The notes under the pieces were generated by a model. It saw only the letters and a program-made list of their open reading frames with translations. It made no database searches and was not told the origin of the DNA. From Zhihengliuella sp. ISTPL4 (GTDB lineage Bacteria; Actinomycetota; Actinomycetes; Actinomycetales; Microbacteriaceae), in contig NZ_CP025422.1 of assembly GCF_002848265.1 (NCBI RefSeq), positions 2,944,727 through 3,008,726 of the forward strand: a stretch of 64,000 nucleotides of DNA, in the 5' to 3' direction. The translations under genes and the position numbers were made by a program. This document shows positions 35,563 through 44,238 of the stretch, one piece after another (within the stretch, counting starts at the first letter, position 1; every line of letters starts with the position of its first letter).

Positions 35563-36060
35563 ATGACACCGGTGCCACGCCCCACTCTCTGGATCTCCAT
35601 CGCGGGCGTGCTCGCCGTCACCGCGTACGCCGCCCTCGCCGCGGTGCAGATCCTCGTGCTGAACCCGCTGGCCGCGGCCCCGGGCGGTCTCTCCCTCGAC
35701 GAGGTCCGGGCCGCGATGTCGAACGCCGGGGAGAGCCTCATGCCGCAGGCGGTCCTCGGTATCCTCGGCGCCGGCGTGTGCCTGGGGATCGGGACCGCCG
35801 TCGTCTGCGTGGTCACACGCGTGCACCCCATCGTGCCGGCCATGACCTTCCTCGCCGTGCTGATGGGCGGGGCTCCCGCGTACTTCGTCGCGTCGTTCGG
35901 CCCTGGCATGGGGCTCGCCGACACGTTCGGCATCAGCGGCGCCGATGCCTCCCCGTGGGCCCTGCCCCTGTACGCCGTCAGCGCGCTCGCCGCGGTCGGG
36001 GTGCTGATCGGGGCCGCGCTCACGTCCCGCCGCCGCGGACCGGCGTCCGCCACCGCCTGA
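35563..36060 (+). CDS. small four-helix membrane protein
   Basis: 165 residues with four hydrophobic segments (about 11-35, 60-85, 90-112, 130-152) and short charged ends. I do not recognise the family. A leaderless-type start lies against the stop of the MocR gene, so it has its own promoter but could also be read through. The aldo/keto reductase follows with a separate leaderless start. Confidence 0.65.
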   Translation: MTPVPRPTLWISIAGVLAVTAYAALAAVQILVLNPLAAAPGGLSLDEVRAAMSNAGESLMPQAVLGILGAGVCLGIGTAVVCVVTRVHPIVPAMTFLAVLMGGAPAYFVASFGPGMGLADTFGISGADASPWALPLYAVSALAAVGVLIGAALTSRRRGPASATA

Positions 36061-36101
36061 CGATCGCGGCCGATCCGGCCCGGCGGTCCCCCTGGCGGGA
36101 C

Positions 36102-36107
36102 TAGCGT
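36102..36107 (+). promoter_or_regulatory. -10 element, leaderless spacing, aldo/keto reductase
   Basis: TAGCGT, six bases (TGGTCC), ATG at 36114. Confidence 0.6.
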
Positions 36108-36113
36108 TGGTCC

Positions 36114-37127
36114 ATGGTCAACTATCGCTATCTCGGCAACAGCGGTCTCAAGGTCTCGGAGATCACGTACGGCAACTGGGTCACACACGCCTCGCAGGTC
36201 GAGGACGACGCCGCGGTCAAGACCGTGCACGCCGCCCTGGACGCCGGCATCACCACGTTCGACACCGCGGACACCTACGCGAACACCGCCGCCGAGGTCG
36301 TGCTCGGCAAGGCGCTGCAGGGCCAGCGCCGCGAGAGCCTCGAGATCTTCACGAAGGTCTACTTCCCGACCGGTCCCAAGGGTCCGAACGACACCGGCCT
36401 GAGCCGCAAGCACATCATGGAGTCGATCAACGGCTCGCTGCAGCGTCTCGGCACCGACTACGTCGACCTGTACCAGGCGCACCGCTTCGACCACGAGACC
36501 CCGCTGGAGGAGACGTTCCAGGCCTTCGCCGACATCGTGCGGCAGGGCAAGGCGCTCTACATCGGCGTCTCGGAGTGGACCGCGGAGCAGCTCCGTGACG
36601 GCCACGCCCTGGCGAAGCAGCTCGGCATCCAGCTCATCTCCAACCAGCCGCAGTACTCGATGCTGTGGCGGGTCATCGAGGGCAAGGTCGTCCCCGCGTC
36701 GGAGGAGCTCGGCATCTCGCAGATCGTCTGGTCGCCGATGGCGCAGGGTGTGCTCAGCGGCAAGTACCTCCCTGGTCAGCCGGTCCCGGAGGGCTCGCGG
36801 GCGACGGATCAGAACTCGGGCGCGGGCTTCATCAAGAGCTTCCTGCAGGACGACATCCTCACCGCGGTGCAGCGCCTCAAGCCGATCGCGGAGCAGGCGG
36901 GTCTGTCGATGCCCCAGCTCGCCATCGCGTGGGTGCTGCAGAACCCGAACGTCGCGGCTGCCCTCGTCGGCGCCTCCCGCCCGGAGCAGCTCGCCGACAC
37001 GGTCAAGGCCTCCGGCGTGAAGCTCGACGCCGACACGATGGCCGCGATCGACACCGCGCTCGGCGACACGGTCAACCGCGACGCCGAGCACACGTATTCG
37101 GTGTCGCCGAAGTCCCGGCTCGTCTAG
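36114..37127 (+). CDS. aldo/keto reductase, Kv-beta/YghZ-like
   Basis: 337 residues, TIM-barrel NADPH-dependent carbonyl reductase. The catalytic tetrad is visible: Asp and Tyr in FDTADTYANTAAEVVLG, Lys in EIFTKVYFP, and His in LYQAHRFDHETPLEE. The core VGASRPEQL near the C terminus is the cofactor-phosphate region. It resembles the potassium-channel beta-subunit-like group, which reduces aldehydes. It is monocistronic, with a leaderless promoter and a strong terminator. Confidence 0.9.
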   Translation: MVNYRYLGNSGLKVSEITYGNWVTHASQVEDDAAVKTVHAALDAGITTFDTADTYANTAAEVVLGKALQGQRRESLEIFTKVYFPTGPKGPNDTGLSRKHIMESINGSLQRLGTDYVDLYQAHRFDHETPLEETFQAFADIVRQGKALYIGVSEWTAEQLRDGHALAKQLGIQLISNQPQYSMLWRVIEGKVVPASEELGISQIVWSPMAQGVLSGKYLPGQPVPEGSRATDQNSGAGFIKSFLQDDILTAVQRLKPIAEQAGLSMPQLAIAWVLQNPNVAAALVGASRPEQLADTVKASGVKLDADTMAAIDTALGDTVNRDAEHTYSVSPKSRLV

Positions 37128-37130
37128 GCC

Positions 37131-37181
37131 TTCGAATCGCGCAAATGGTCCCATTCCGTCAAGGAATGGGACCATTTGCGC
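37131..37181. terminator. bidirectional terminator carrying a dispersed repeat
   Basis: Arms at 37139-37157 and 37163-37181 form a perfect 19-bp stem (GCGCAAATGG outward end) with loop GTCAA, between convergent genes. The left part, 37131-37156, is copy 2 of the TTCGAATCGC family found at 26562-26587. Confidence 0.9.
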
Positions 37182-37193
37182 TCCTCGGACGGG

Positions 37194-38114
37194 TTACTCC
37201 TTGACGGCCCCGGCCGTGAGGCCCTGGACGATCCAGCGGCTGGCGAGGGCGAACATCACCATCGTCGGGAGGATCGTCAGCACCGCCGCGGCACTCATGG
37301 AGCCCCAGTCGATGTTGAACGTCGAGATGAAGCCGTTCAGCGCCGAGGGCACGGTGCGGTTCGCGTCGGTGTTCATCAGCACGACCGACAGGAACAGCTC
37401 GTTCCAGCAGTTCACGAAGTTGAAGATGAACGCGGCGATGATGCCCGGGGTCATCACCGGCACGAGCACCCGGAACAGGGCGCCGAGGCGCGAGCAGCCG
37501 TCGATCATCGCCGCCTCCTCCAGCGCATCGGGGACGTTCTCGAAGAAGCCCCGCAGCATGACCGTGGAGAACGGGATGCAGATCGCGATGTAGACGAGGA
37601 TGAGGCCGGGCTTGGTATCGACGAGTCCGAGGTCGGTCATCATCGAGTACAGCGGTCCGAGGGCGATGAACGCCGGGATCATCTGCGTCAGCAGGAACGC
37701 GATGAGCACCGTGCCCTTGCCGCGGAACTCGAATCGCGCCAGCACGTAGGCGCTCAGCAGGGCGATGAGCGTCGCCACCGCGCCCGCCGACACCGCCACG
37801 ATGGCCGAGTTCGCCAGGAACGTCCCGAACGAGCTCTTCTCGAACAGGCTCGTGAAGTTGTCCAGCGAGGGCTCGCTCGGCCAGTACTCGATCGGGAAGC
37901 GGTTGATGGTCCCCGGCGACTTGAACGCGGTGAGCGTGATCCAGTACAGCGGGAACAGCGTGATGAGCAGCCACAGGCCCAGGCCGACGACACGCACCAC
38001 GCCGCCCACCGTGACGCGGGGCTTCGGTCGCGGGGCGGTCTTCGGGTCGGGCACCGTGATGCGGCGGGTCTCCGTGACCGACGATCCGGTCCGGACGGAT
38101 GAGGTGATGGTCAT
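37194..38114 (-). CDS. carbohydrate ABC transporter permease, MalG type
   Basis: 306 residues with six transmembrane helices after a 40-residue polar start. The coupling motif for the ATPase is present (EAAMIDGCSRLGALFRVLVPVMTPG). Length and layout fit the second permease of CUT1 sugar importers. The ATG overlaps the upstream permease stop (ATGA). No ATPase is encoded in the operon; CUT1 systems often share an MsiK-type ATPase encoded elsewhere. Confidence 0.92.
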   Translation of the reverse strand: MTITSSVRTGSSVTETRRITVPDPKTAPRPKPRVTVGGVVRVVGLGLWLLITLFPLYWITLTAFKSPGTINRFPIEYWPSEPSLDNFTSLFEKSSFGTFLANSAIVAVSAGAVATLIALLSAYVLARFEFRGKGTVLIAFLLTQMIPAFIALGPLYSMMTDLGLVDTKPGLILVYIAICIPFSTVMLRGFFENVPDALEEAAMIDGCSRLGALFRVLVPVMTPGIIAAFIFNFVNCWNELFLSVVLMNTDANRTVPSALNGFISTFNIDWGSMSAAAVLTILPTMVMFALASRWIVQGLTAGAVKE

Positions 38115-39058
38115 CGCTGCACTCTCCGCATCGCCATCAGGTAGAACGCGCAGAACACCATGAGGAAGGCCACGACGATGAGCCCGATGGCGCTCGCGAT
38201 GCCGTAGTTGCCCTGCTGCGTGTAGTTGATCATCCACGTCGTGATGATGTGGGTCTGGTTGGCCGGGCCGCCGTTCGTCATCGCGTAGATGATGTCGGGG
38301 AAGTTGAAGATCCAGATCACGCGCAGCAGGATCGTCAGCAGCAGCGTCATCGAGATGTACGGGATGATGATCGAGAACAGCTGCCGCACCTTGCCGGCGC
38401 CGTCGAGGCTCGCCGCCTCCAGCATCTCGTCCGGCACCGACTGCAGAGCCGCGAGGATCATGATCGCGAAGAAGGTCACGCCGTACCAGATGTTCGCGAC
38501 GATCACGGCGAACATCGCGAGCTTCGGGTCGGCCAGCCAGGGCAGCGGGGCGTCGATCAGCCCCGCCTTCATGAGCAGGTCGTTGACGACGCCGAACTCG
38601 GCGTTGAACATCCAGCGGAACAGCATGCCGATGAGGAAGCCGGACACCGCCCAGGGGAAGAAGACCAGCGCCTGGTAGAGACCGCGGAAGCGGAACCGCT
38701 TGCGCAGGGCGAGCGCGATGAGGAACCCGATCACGAGCTGCGGCACGAGCGAGCCGACCACCCAGAGCACGGAGTTCCACGCCACGGTCGGGAACGCCGG
38801 GTCGCGGAAGACGGCGAGGAAGTTGTCGAAGCCCACGAACGGCGTCGACGTGAGATCCCACAGGTTCCAGTCGTGGAAGGCCATGCGGGCGCCCTGCAGC
38901 ATCGGCCAGTAGGTGAACCAGCAGACGAAGACGATCGCCGGCGCGAGGAACGCCAGCAGCGTGAGCGCGGTGCGACCCCGGAAGGGGCGACGACGCGATG
39001 CCGGGGAGGCCCCGCCGGCGGTGCCGACGGAGCCCCCTTCACGGATGGTGCGGGCCAC
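38111..39058 (-). CDS. carbohydrate ABC transporter permease, MalF type
   Basis: 315 residues with six transmembrane helices, starting after a basic region (ALTLLAFLAPAIVFVCWFTYWP). The coupling motif EAASLDGAGKVRQLFSIIIPYIS is clear. It starts with a GTG three bases after the stop of the binding-protein gene and overlaps the second permease by four bases. It is the first permease subunit of the same importer. Confidence 0.92.
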   Translation of the reverse strand: MARTIREGGSVGTAGGASPASRRRPFRGRTALTLLAFLAPAIVFVCWFTYWPMLQGARMAFHDWNLWDLTSTPFVGFDNFLAVFRDPAFPTVAWNSVLWVVGSLVPQLVIGFLIALALRKRFRFRGLYQALVFFPWAVSGFLIGMLFRWMFNAEFGVVNDLLMKAGLIDAPLPWLADPKLAMFAVIVANIWYGVTFFAIMILAALQSVPDEMLEAASLDGAGKVRQLFSIIIPYISMTLLLTILLRVIWIFNFPDIIYAMTNGGPANQTHIITTWMINYTQQGNYGIASAIGLIVVAFLMVFCAFYLMAMRRVQR

Positions 39059-39061
39059 GGA

Positions 39062-40375
39062 TCAACCCTTCTCCGCGGCGTACTTCTCGGTCCAGAATGC
39101 GTCCCACGAGGCGAGGAGGTCCTTCGTGGTCATGTTGCCGAGCAGCACGCTCTGCACGTCCTGGTCGGACTTCTGGATCCACTCGGTCCACCAGCTCACC
39201 CCGCGCGGCTGACGCACGTTGACGTAGGTCTCCGGGTCCTCGGTCATGGTGACGTAGCTGGTCCAGGGGCCGGTGGAGTAGAACTCGTCGTCCGCGGCGG
39301 CCGCGATGATCGGGACGAGGCTGTTCGCCTGTGCGAACTCGGTGGCGGGCTCGGCGGACGACAGGAACTCGACGAGCTTCACCGCCGCCTCCTTGTGCTC
39401 GCTGTTCTCCGCGACACCCCAGCCGGCGACGGCGAGGGGCTGAGCAGCCTTGCCGGTCGGGCCGACGAGCAGCGGAGCGGTGTCCCACTGGTCCTCGGTC
39501 AGCGAGGAGTCCTGCACCGTCGCGATGACCTCCGGGTCCTGCAGGAGGAAGGCCGTGGTGCCGTTGGTGAACCCGGCGACCATCTCGGGGTAGCCCCAGG
39601 AGACGGCCGAGGGCGGCGAGGCCTCGGTGAACAGGTCGAAGTAGTCGTCGACGGCCTCCTGCGCCTCGGGAGCCGCGAAGATCGTCGAGCCGTCCTCCAT
39701 GAGGAATGCGTCCTCCGTGTCGAGCCCGTCGATCGTGTAGGCCTCGATCGCGGCGACGACGTTGCTGTTCGCGTTCTGGCCGCCGCGGAAGGCGTAGCCG
39801 TAGATGTTGTTCGACGGGTCCTGGATCGCCGACGCCTGCTCCAGCAGGTCCTTCCAGCTGTGCGGCGGGCCGTCGAAGCCGGCCTGCTCGACGAGGTCGG
39901 TGCGGTAGAACAGCGACAGGCCGTAGAAGCCGTAGGGGACGAAATAGCTCTTGCCGTCCTCCGCGACCGAGGCCGACTGCGCGTTCTCGGTCAGGGCGTC
40001 CCAGCCGTCCCACTTCTTCAGATCGGCGCCGAGGTCGTAGAGCCAGCCGTTGTTCGCGAACGGCCCGACGGTGATGTCGCGCACCTCGAGCACGTCGACG
40101 CCCTTGCCGGACTGCAGCATCTGCTGGATCTTCTGGTCGGCCTGCTCGGTGGGGGGGGAGACGAGGTTGACGGTGATGTCGGGGTTGTCCTTCTCGAACT
40201 CGTCGAGCAGTCCGCGGAGCAGCTCGGTGCGCGCCGGGTTCGTCAGGCTCTCGACCATCTGGAGGGTGACGCTGCCGTCGCCGCCGGACGAGCCGGAGCC
40301 TCCGGAGCAGCCGGTGAGTGCGAGGACGGCGACGGTGCCGACTCCGGCTGCGGTCGTCAAGATCTTGTTCTTCAC
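39062..40375 (-). CDS. extracellular sugar-binding lipoprotein, CUT1 type
   Basis: 437 residues. A GTG start gives a lipoprotein signal with lipobox LALTGC (cysteine near residue 22), a Gly/Ser linker, then a type 1 solute-binding domain (PDITVNLVSPPTEQADQKIQ, WDALTENAQ, VAGFTNGTTAFLLQDP). The frame is open further upstream without a better start. GAGAGG lies six bases before the GTG. It delivers the substrate to the permeases downstream. The class V PLP enzyme upstream hints at an amino-bearing substrate, but the sugar cannot be named. Confidence 0.9.
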   Translation of the reverse strand: MKNKILTTAAGVGTVAVLALTGCSGGSGSSGGDGSVTLQMVESLTNPARTELLRGLLDEFEKDNPDITVNLVSPPTEQADQKIQQMLQSGKGVDVLEVRDITVGPFANNGWLYDLGADLKKWDGWDALTENAQSASVAEDGKSYFVPYGFYGLSLFYRTDLVEQAGFDGPPHSWKDLLEQASAIQDPSNNIYGYAFRGGQNANSNVVAAIEAYTIDGLDTEDAFLMEDGSTIFAAPEAQEAVDDYFDLFTEASPPSAVSWGYPEMVAGFTNGTTAFLLQDPEVIATVQDSSLTEDQWDTAPLLVGPTGKAAQPLAVAGWGVAENSEHKEAAVKLVEFLSSAEPATEFAQANSLVPIIAAAADDEFYSTGPWTSYVTMTEDPETYVNVRQPRGVSWWTEWIQKSDQDVQSVLLGNMTTKDLLASWDAFWTEKYAAEKG

Positions 40376-40436
40376 GATGTGCCTCTCGGTGGGGATGGGT
40401 GGGTGTTCGGGTGGTTCGTGCGGGAGGTGGTGCGGG

Positions 40437-41672
40437 TCAGGGGAGGATGAGGGCGTCGGCGGGGCGGATGCCGGCGCGGCGCAGGATCGCGGGGACGCAG
40501 CGCTCGACGAACGCCTCGATGTCGGAGGCCTCCGTGTACAGATGCGCGGAGAGGCGGAAGTAGCCGACGCCGCGGAAGCTCGTGAATGCGGTCTCCACGC
40601 CGACCTCGTCGAGGAGGTCCATGCGCAGCGCGTCGGCCTCCTCGCGGGTGGCACCGAGGCCGAGTGGCAGCCGGATGAGCCGCATGGACGGCACCGGCGA
40701 GGGGAGCGCGGTCAGCGGGTCCTCGTCGCTGAAGGGGCGCAGGGCTTCGGCGATGAGCTCAGCACCCGCGTCGGCGCGCGCGGTCATGGCGTCGCGGGCG
40801 GACGCCCATCCGAACTCCGCCTCGATGAACTCGATCGCGGTGGGGGTGGCGAGGTAGGTCGTCGCGTCGATCGTGCCCTGGGTGTCGAAGCGCTCGGGAT
40901 ACGGCTCGCGCGCGGCCCAGGAGTCGATCAGCGGCCAGAGCTCGTCGCGGTCGGGGGCGGTGGTGACGAGGAGGGCGGAGCCGCGCGGGGCGCAGGGCCA
41001 CTTGTGCAGATTGCCGAACCACCAGTCGCCGCCGGCGACGGCCGCCGCGTCCGGGATGAGGCCGGGGGCGTGGGCGCCGTCGACCAGGGTGCGCACGCCG
41101 CGCTCGGCCGCGAGGTCGGCGATGCGGCGGGTGGGCAGCAGGCGGGCCGTGGGCGAGGTGATCTGGTCGACGACGAGCAGCCGCGTGCGCCGGGTGAGGG
41201 CGTCGGCGAACAGCTGCACGATCTCGTCGTCATCGGCGAGCAAAGGCAGGGTGACCGTGCGGACGGCGGCGCCGAACCGGCGGGCGAGGCGCTCGGCCCC
41301 CATGGTGATGGCGCCGTAGCCCTGGTCGGTGACGAGGATCTCGTCTCCGCTCTCGAGCTGGAGGGCGTTGTAGACGACGGTGGCTGCGGCGGAGGCGTTG
41401 GGCACGAACACGCTGTCCTCCGCGCGGGCGCCGACGAACGGGGCGGTCCGCTGCCTCGCCTCCTGCACTCGCTCCGCGATCCGAGGGAACCACTCGACGG
41501 GGCTCAGGTCGGCGCGGCGGCGCAGAGCGTCCTGGTGGGCGACCACCACCGACGGCACCGCCCCGAAGGACCCATGGTTGAGGTGGATCACGGTCGGGTC
41601 GAGAGGCCAGGCATCGCGCGCTCGCAGGCCGGAGTTCAGCGTGAGCGGAGCGGGGAACTGCGGAGCGGGCAT
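40437..41672 (-). CDS. class V PLP enzyme, isopenicillin-N-epimerase-like
   Basis: 411 residues of fold-type I. The family start DPTVIHLNHGSFGAVPSVV and the cofactor lysine in WFGNLHKWPCAPRGSALL match the CefD-like branch of class V aminotransferases, which contains epimerases, lyases and desulfurases. Reaction unknown. It is first in an operon with a CUT1 sugar importer and faces a FadR-type GntR gene. This context suggests catabolism of an imported amino compound or amino sugar. GAGG precedes the ATG. Confidence 0.85.
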   Translation of the reverse strand: MPAPQFPAPLTLNSGLRARDAWPLDPTVIHLNHGSFGAVPSVVVAHQDALRRRADLSPVEWFPRIAERVQEARQRTAPFVGARAEDSVFVPNASAAATVVYNALQLESGDEILVTDQGYGAITMGAERLARRFGAAVRTVTLPLLADDDEIVQLFADALTRRTRLLVVDQITSPTARLLPTRRIADLAAERGVRTLVDGAHAPGLIPDAAAVAGGDWWFGNLHKWPCAPRGSALLVTTAPDRDELWPLIDSWAAREPYPERFDTQGTIDATTYLATPTAIEFIEAEFGWASARDAMTARADAGAELIAEALRPFSDEDPLTALPSPVPSMRLIRLPLGLGATREEADALRMDLLDEVGVETAFTSFRGVGYFRLSAHLYTEASDIEAFVERCVPAILRRAGIRPADALILP

Positions 41673-41698
41673 CGGACCTCATCGGTGAGTGGGGGCGA

Positions 41699-41773
41699 GT
41701 TGTTGCACAACTTTGCCACACGCCTTCGGTTTTGGCTACGAAACCGCGAAGATGAAACATAGTTGTCATACGA
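41699..41773. promoter_or_regulatory. FadR/LldR-type operators in the divergent gap
   Basis: GTTGTTGCACAAC (41699-41711) is a perfect dyad containing TTGT-N3-ACAA, the pattern of LldR/FadR-group GntR proteins. A weaker copy, TTGTCATACGA, is at 41763-41773, 64 bp further. Both lie between the PLP-enzyme operon and the GntR gene at 41839. Confidence 0.6.
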
Positions 41774-41838
41774 GTTTGCGGCGCCCGGGGCGTCCGACAG
41801 ACTTCACGAGGGGTGGGGGAGTGGCAGAGAGGATCACG

Positions 41839-42516
41839 ATGAGCGCACTCGACACGGCGCTGCACGGCCTGCGGGCTCTCATCGCCGACGGCGCTCTGCG
41901 CCCCGGCGACCGGCTGCCGAGCGAGGGGGAGCTCTGCGAACGGCTGGGCGTCTCCCGGGGGTCGCTGCGTGAGGCGATCCGCACCCTCGCCGCGCTCGGC
42001 GTGCTGGAGACGCGGCACGGTTCCGGGAGCTACGTGAGCGAGCTCCGCGCGGCCGACCTCATCGGCAGTCTCTCGCTCACGGTCGGGCTGCTGCCGATGG
42101 CCGGGGTGCTGGAACTGACCGAGCTCCGACGGGTGCTCGAGCCCCATGCGGCGGCGCTCGCCGCGGCCCGGATCGACGAGGACACGGTGGCCGCGCTCGA
42201 CGAGGTGCTCACGGAGATCGAGTCGACGACGGACTTCGAGGCGCAGTCCCGCCTCGACCACGAGTTCCACATGGCCATCTCGTCGGTCGCGGGCAACGAG
42301 GCCCTGACGAGCCTCATCGACGTGCTGCGCTCCCGCTCCCGGGCCTACCGGATCTCCGACCCGGAGGACGCCGCGGAGCTCAAGATCCACTCCGACGCCG
42401 GCCACCGCGCCATCCTCCGCGGCCTCGCCGCTGCGGATCCGGTCGCCGCGTCCGCGGCGGCGTCCGCCCACGTCGCCTACACCGAGTACTGGGTGCGGCG
42501 GTACTCCGGCCTCTGA
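41839..42516 (+). CDS. GntR regulator, FadR/FCD type
   Basis: 225 residues: an N-terminal winged helix (GDRLPSEGELCERLGVSRGSLREAIRTLAALGVLETRHGSGSYV) and a C-terminal FCD ligand domain with metal-binding-type histidines (DHEFHMAISSVAGNEAL, HSDAGHRAILRGL). It likely represses the divergent PLP-enzyme/ABC operon. GTG at 41821 is an alternative start six codons upstream. GAGAGG six bases before the ATG supports 41839. Confidence 0.88.
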   Translation: MSALDTALHGLRALIADGALRPGDRLPSEGELCERLGVSRGSLREAIRTLAALGVLETRHGSGSYVSELRAADLIGSLSLTVGLLPMAGVLELTELRRVLEPHAAALAAARIDEDTVAALDEVLTEIESTTDFEAQSRLDHEFHMAISSVAGNEALTSLIDVLRSRSRAYRISDPEDAAELKIHSDAGHRAILRGLAAADPVAASAAASAHVAYTEYWVRRYSGL

Positions 42517-42536
42517 CCGCTGGTTTCCCGCCCGAG

Positions 42537-42587
42537 CCACCCCCTTTCGTGCGCCCCGGCCCTCTTCGGACGTCCGAAAGGGGGTGG
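42537..42587. terminator. bidirectional terminator
   Basis: CCACCCCCTTTCG (42537-42549) pairs with CGAAAGGGGGTGG (42575-42587) across a 25-base loop, between convergent genes. A second near-copy of the right arm, CGAAAGGGGTGGG, follows at 42595-42607. Confidence 0.7.
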
Positions 42588-42618
42588 GCGGCACCGAAAG
42601 GGGTGGGTCGGCGAACCG

Positions 42619-43134
42619 CTACCCGAGCGTGATGTCGACCTGGATCTCCGACGCGAGGCGCTCCAGGTCGGCGCGCAGGGCGTCGAGGTCGACCGTCGGC
42701 GGGACCTTCGCGATCACCGACGCCTCGAAGAGCCTTCCGCCGGCCATCGCAGCCTCGCGGGTCTCGGTCGTGAGCTCCTCGATGCTCAGGGCGTGCGCGT
42801 TCAGCACCGCCGAGACCTCGCGCACGATGCCGGGGCGGTCGTTGCCGAGCACCTGCATCACGAGCAGCTGCTCCTCGTCCTCCGACGGCCCCGGCGTGCC
42901 GGTGAGCACCGACAGTGTGAGCAGCCCCTGGCCCTGGATCGCCCGGAGGGCGGTCTCGAGCTCCCCGGTGCGCTCCGTCGGCACGGACACCTCGATGACA
43001 CCGGCGAACGTGCCGGCGAGCTCGGCGAGGGAGCTGTTCTCCCAGTTGCCGCCGTGGGCGTCGACGACATCGGCGACGGCGGCCACGAGGCCCGGACGGT
43101 CGGCACCCGCGACAGTGAGGATGAGTGTGGTCAT
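42619..43134 (-). CDS. two-ACT-domain regulatory protein, GcvR-like
   Basis: 171 residues made of two ACT domains: TLILTVAGADRPGLVAAVADVVDAHGGNW at the start, and LLVMQVLGNDRPGIVREVSAVLNAHALS about residue 90. ACT pairs of this kind bind amino acids, as in the E. coli GcvR group. There is no catalytic domain. The next gene on the same strand, a cysteine-desulfhydrase-like enzyme, ends 21 bases upstream, but this gene has its own leaderless -10 (TACGCT, 43141-43146). Confidence 0.85.
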   Translation of the reverse strand: MTTLILTVAGADRPGLVAAVADVVDAHGGNWENSSLAELAGTFAGVIEVSVPTERTGELETALRAIQGQGLLTLSVLTGTPGPSEDEEQLLVMQVLGNDRPGIVREVSAVLNAHALSIEELTTETREAAMAGGRLFEASVIAKVPPTVDLDALRADLERLASEIQVDITLG

Positions 43135-43140
43135 GGGGTC

Positions 43141-43146
43141 AGCGTA
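43141..43146 (-). promoter_or_regulatory. -10 element, leaderless spacing, ACT-domain gene
   Basis: TACGCT on the minus strand, six bases (GACCCC), ATG at 43134. The same TACGCT precedes the next gene. Confidence 0.6.
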
Positions 43147-43155
43147 ACCCGCGGA

Positions 43156-44214
43156 TCACTCGGCCCAGACCCCGGTCTCCAGGAACCGCTCCAACCGCGC
43201 ACGGTGCGGCGCGAGATCCCACCCCTGGTGCGCAACCCACTCGTCCGAGTAGTACGTGCCGGCGTACCGCACACCGCTGTCGCAGATCAGGGTCACGACG
43301 CTGCCGGTCTCGCCCGCGGCACGCATCCGGGCGATGAGCTGGAATGCGCCGTAGAGGTTCGTGCCGGTGGAGCCGCCCGCCCAGTGCAGGGTGCGCTCGC
43401 GGAGGAGGCGGATCGCGGCGATGGAGCCCGCGTCAGGGACCTGGATCATCTCGTCGATCACGGACGGCACGAACGAGGCCTCCACCCGTGGCCGCCCGAT
43501 GCCCTCGATGCGGCTCGGGCGTCCGGCCGGCGGGTCGACCGTGCCCGCCCAGCCGTCGTAGAAGGCCGAGCCCTCGGGATCGACGACGGCGATCCGGGTG
43601 TCATGGCGACGGTACTTCACATAGCGGCCGAACGTGGCGCTGGTGCCGCCGGTGCCGGCGCCCGTGACGATCCAGCGGGGGATCGGATGCCGCTCCTGGG
43701 CGAGCTGGCTGAACACGCTCTCAGCGATGTTGTTGTTGCCGCGCCAGTCGGTCGCGCGCTCGGCGAAGGTGAACTGGTCGAGGTAGTGCCCGGTGCAGTC
43801 CGCCGCCAGGCGCTGCGCCTCGGACGACATGTCCTCCGGACGGTCGACGAAGTGGCAGGTTCCGCCGTAGAACTCGATGAGGTCGATCTTCTCCTGCACC
43901 GTCGACCGAGGCACGACCGTGATGAACTTCAGCCCCAGCATGCGGGCGAAGTAGGCCTCCGACACCGCGGTCGACCCGCTCGAGGACTCCACGAGGGTCG
44001 TGTCCTCACGGATGCGCCCGTTGACGAGCCCGTAGAGGAGGAGGGAGCGCGCGAGGCGGTGCTTGAGCGAGCCGGTCGGGTGCACCGACTCGTCCTTGAG
44101 GTAGAGGTCGATGCCCCACTCCAGCGGCAGCGGGAACAGGTGCAGGTGTGTGTCGGCGCTGCGGTTGGCATCGGCTTCCAGCAGGGCGATCGCGGTGCTG
44201 GTCCAGTCGCTCAT
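43156..44214 (-). CDS. PLP-dependent cysteine desulfhydrase, Cds1-like
   Basis: 352 residues of the cysteine-synthase fold (fold type II). The pyridoxal lysine is in [14 protein letters not shown], the substrate loop in [16 protein letters not shown], and the phosphate-binding glycine loop in [16 protein letters not shown]. The pattern, including [16 protein letters not shown], resembles mycobacterial Cds1 (Rv3684), which degrades L-cysteine to sulfide, ammonia and pyruvate. A cysteine synthase-type role cannot be ruled out. Leaderless start with TACGCT at 44221-44226. Confidence 0.82.
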   Translation of the reverse strand: MSDWTSTAIALLEADANRSADTHLHLFPLPLEWGIDLYLKDESVHPTGSLKHRLARSLLLYGLVNGRIREDTTLVESSSGSTAVSEAYFARMLGLKFITVVPRSTVQEKIDLIEFYGGTCHFVDRPEDMSSEAQRLAADCTGHYLDQFTFAERATDWRGNNNIAESVFSQLAQERHPIPRWIVTGAGTGGTSATFGRYVKYRRHDTRIAVVDPEGSAFYDGWAGTVDPPAGRPSRIEGIGRPRVEASFVPSVIDEMIQVPDAGSIAAIRLLRERTLHWAGGSTGTNLYGAFQLIARMRAAGETGSVVTLICDSGVRYAGTYYSDEWVAHQGWDLAPHRARLERFLETGVWAE

Positions 44215-44220
44215 GCCTCG

Positions 44221-44226
44221 AGCGTA
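44221..44226 (-). promoter_or_regulatory. -10 element, leaderless spacing, Cds1-like gene
   Basis: TACGCT on the minus strand, six bases (CGAGGC), ATG at 44214. Confidence 0.6.
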
Positions 44227-44238
44227 CCGGGGCTGCTG

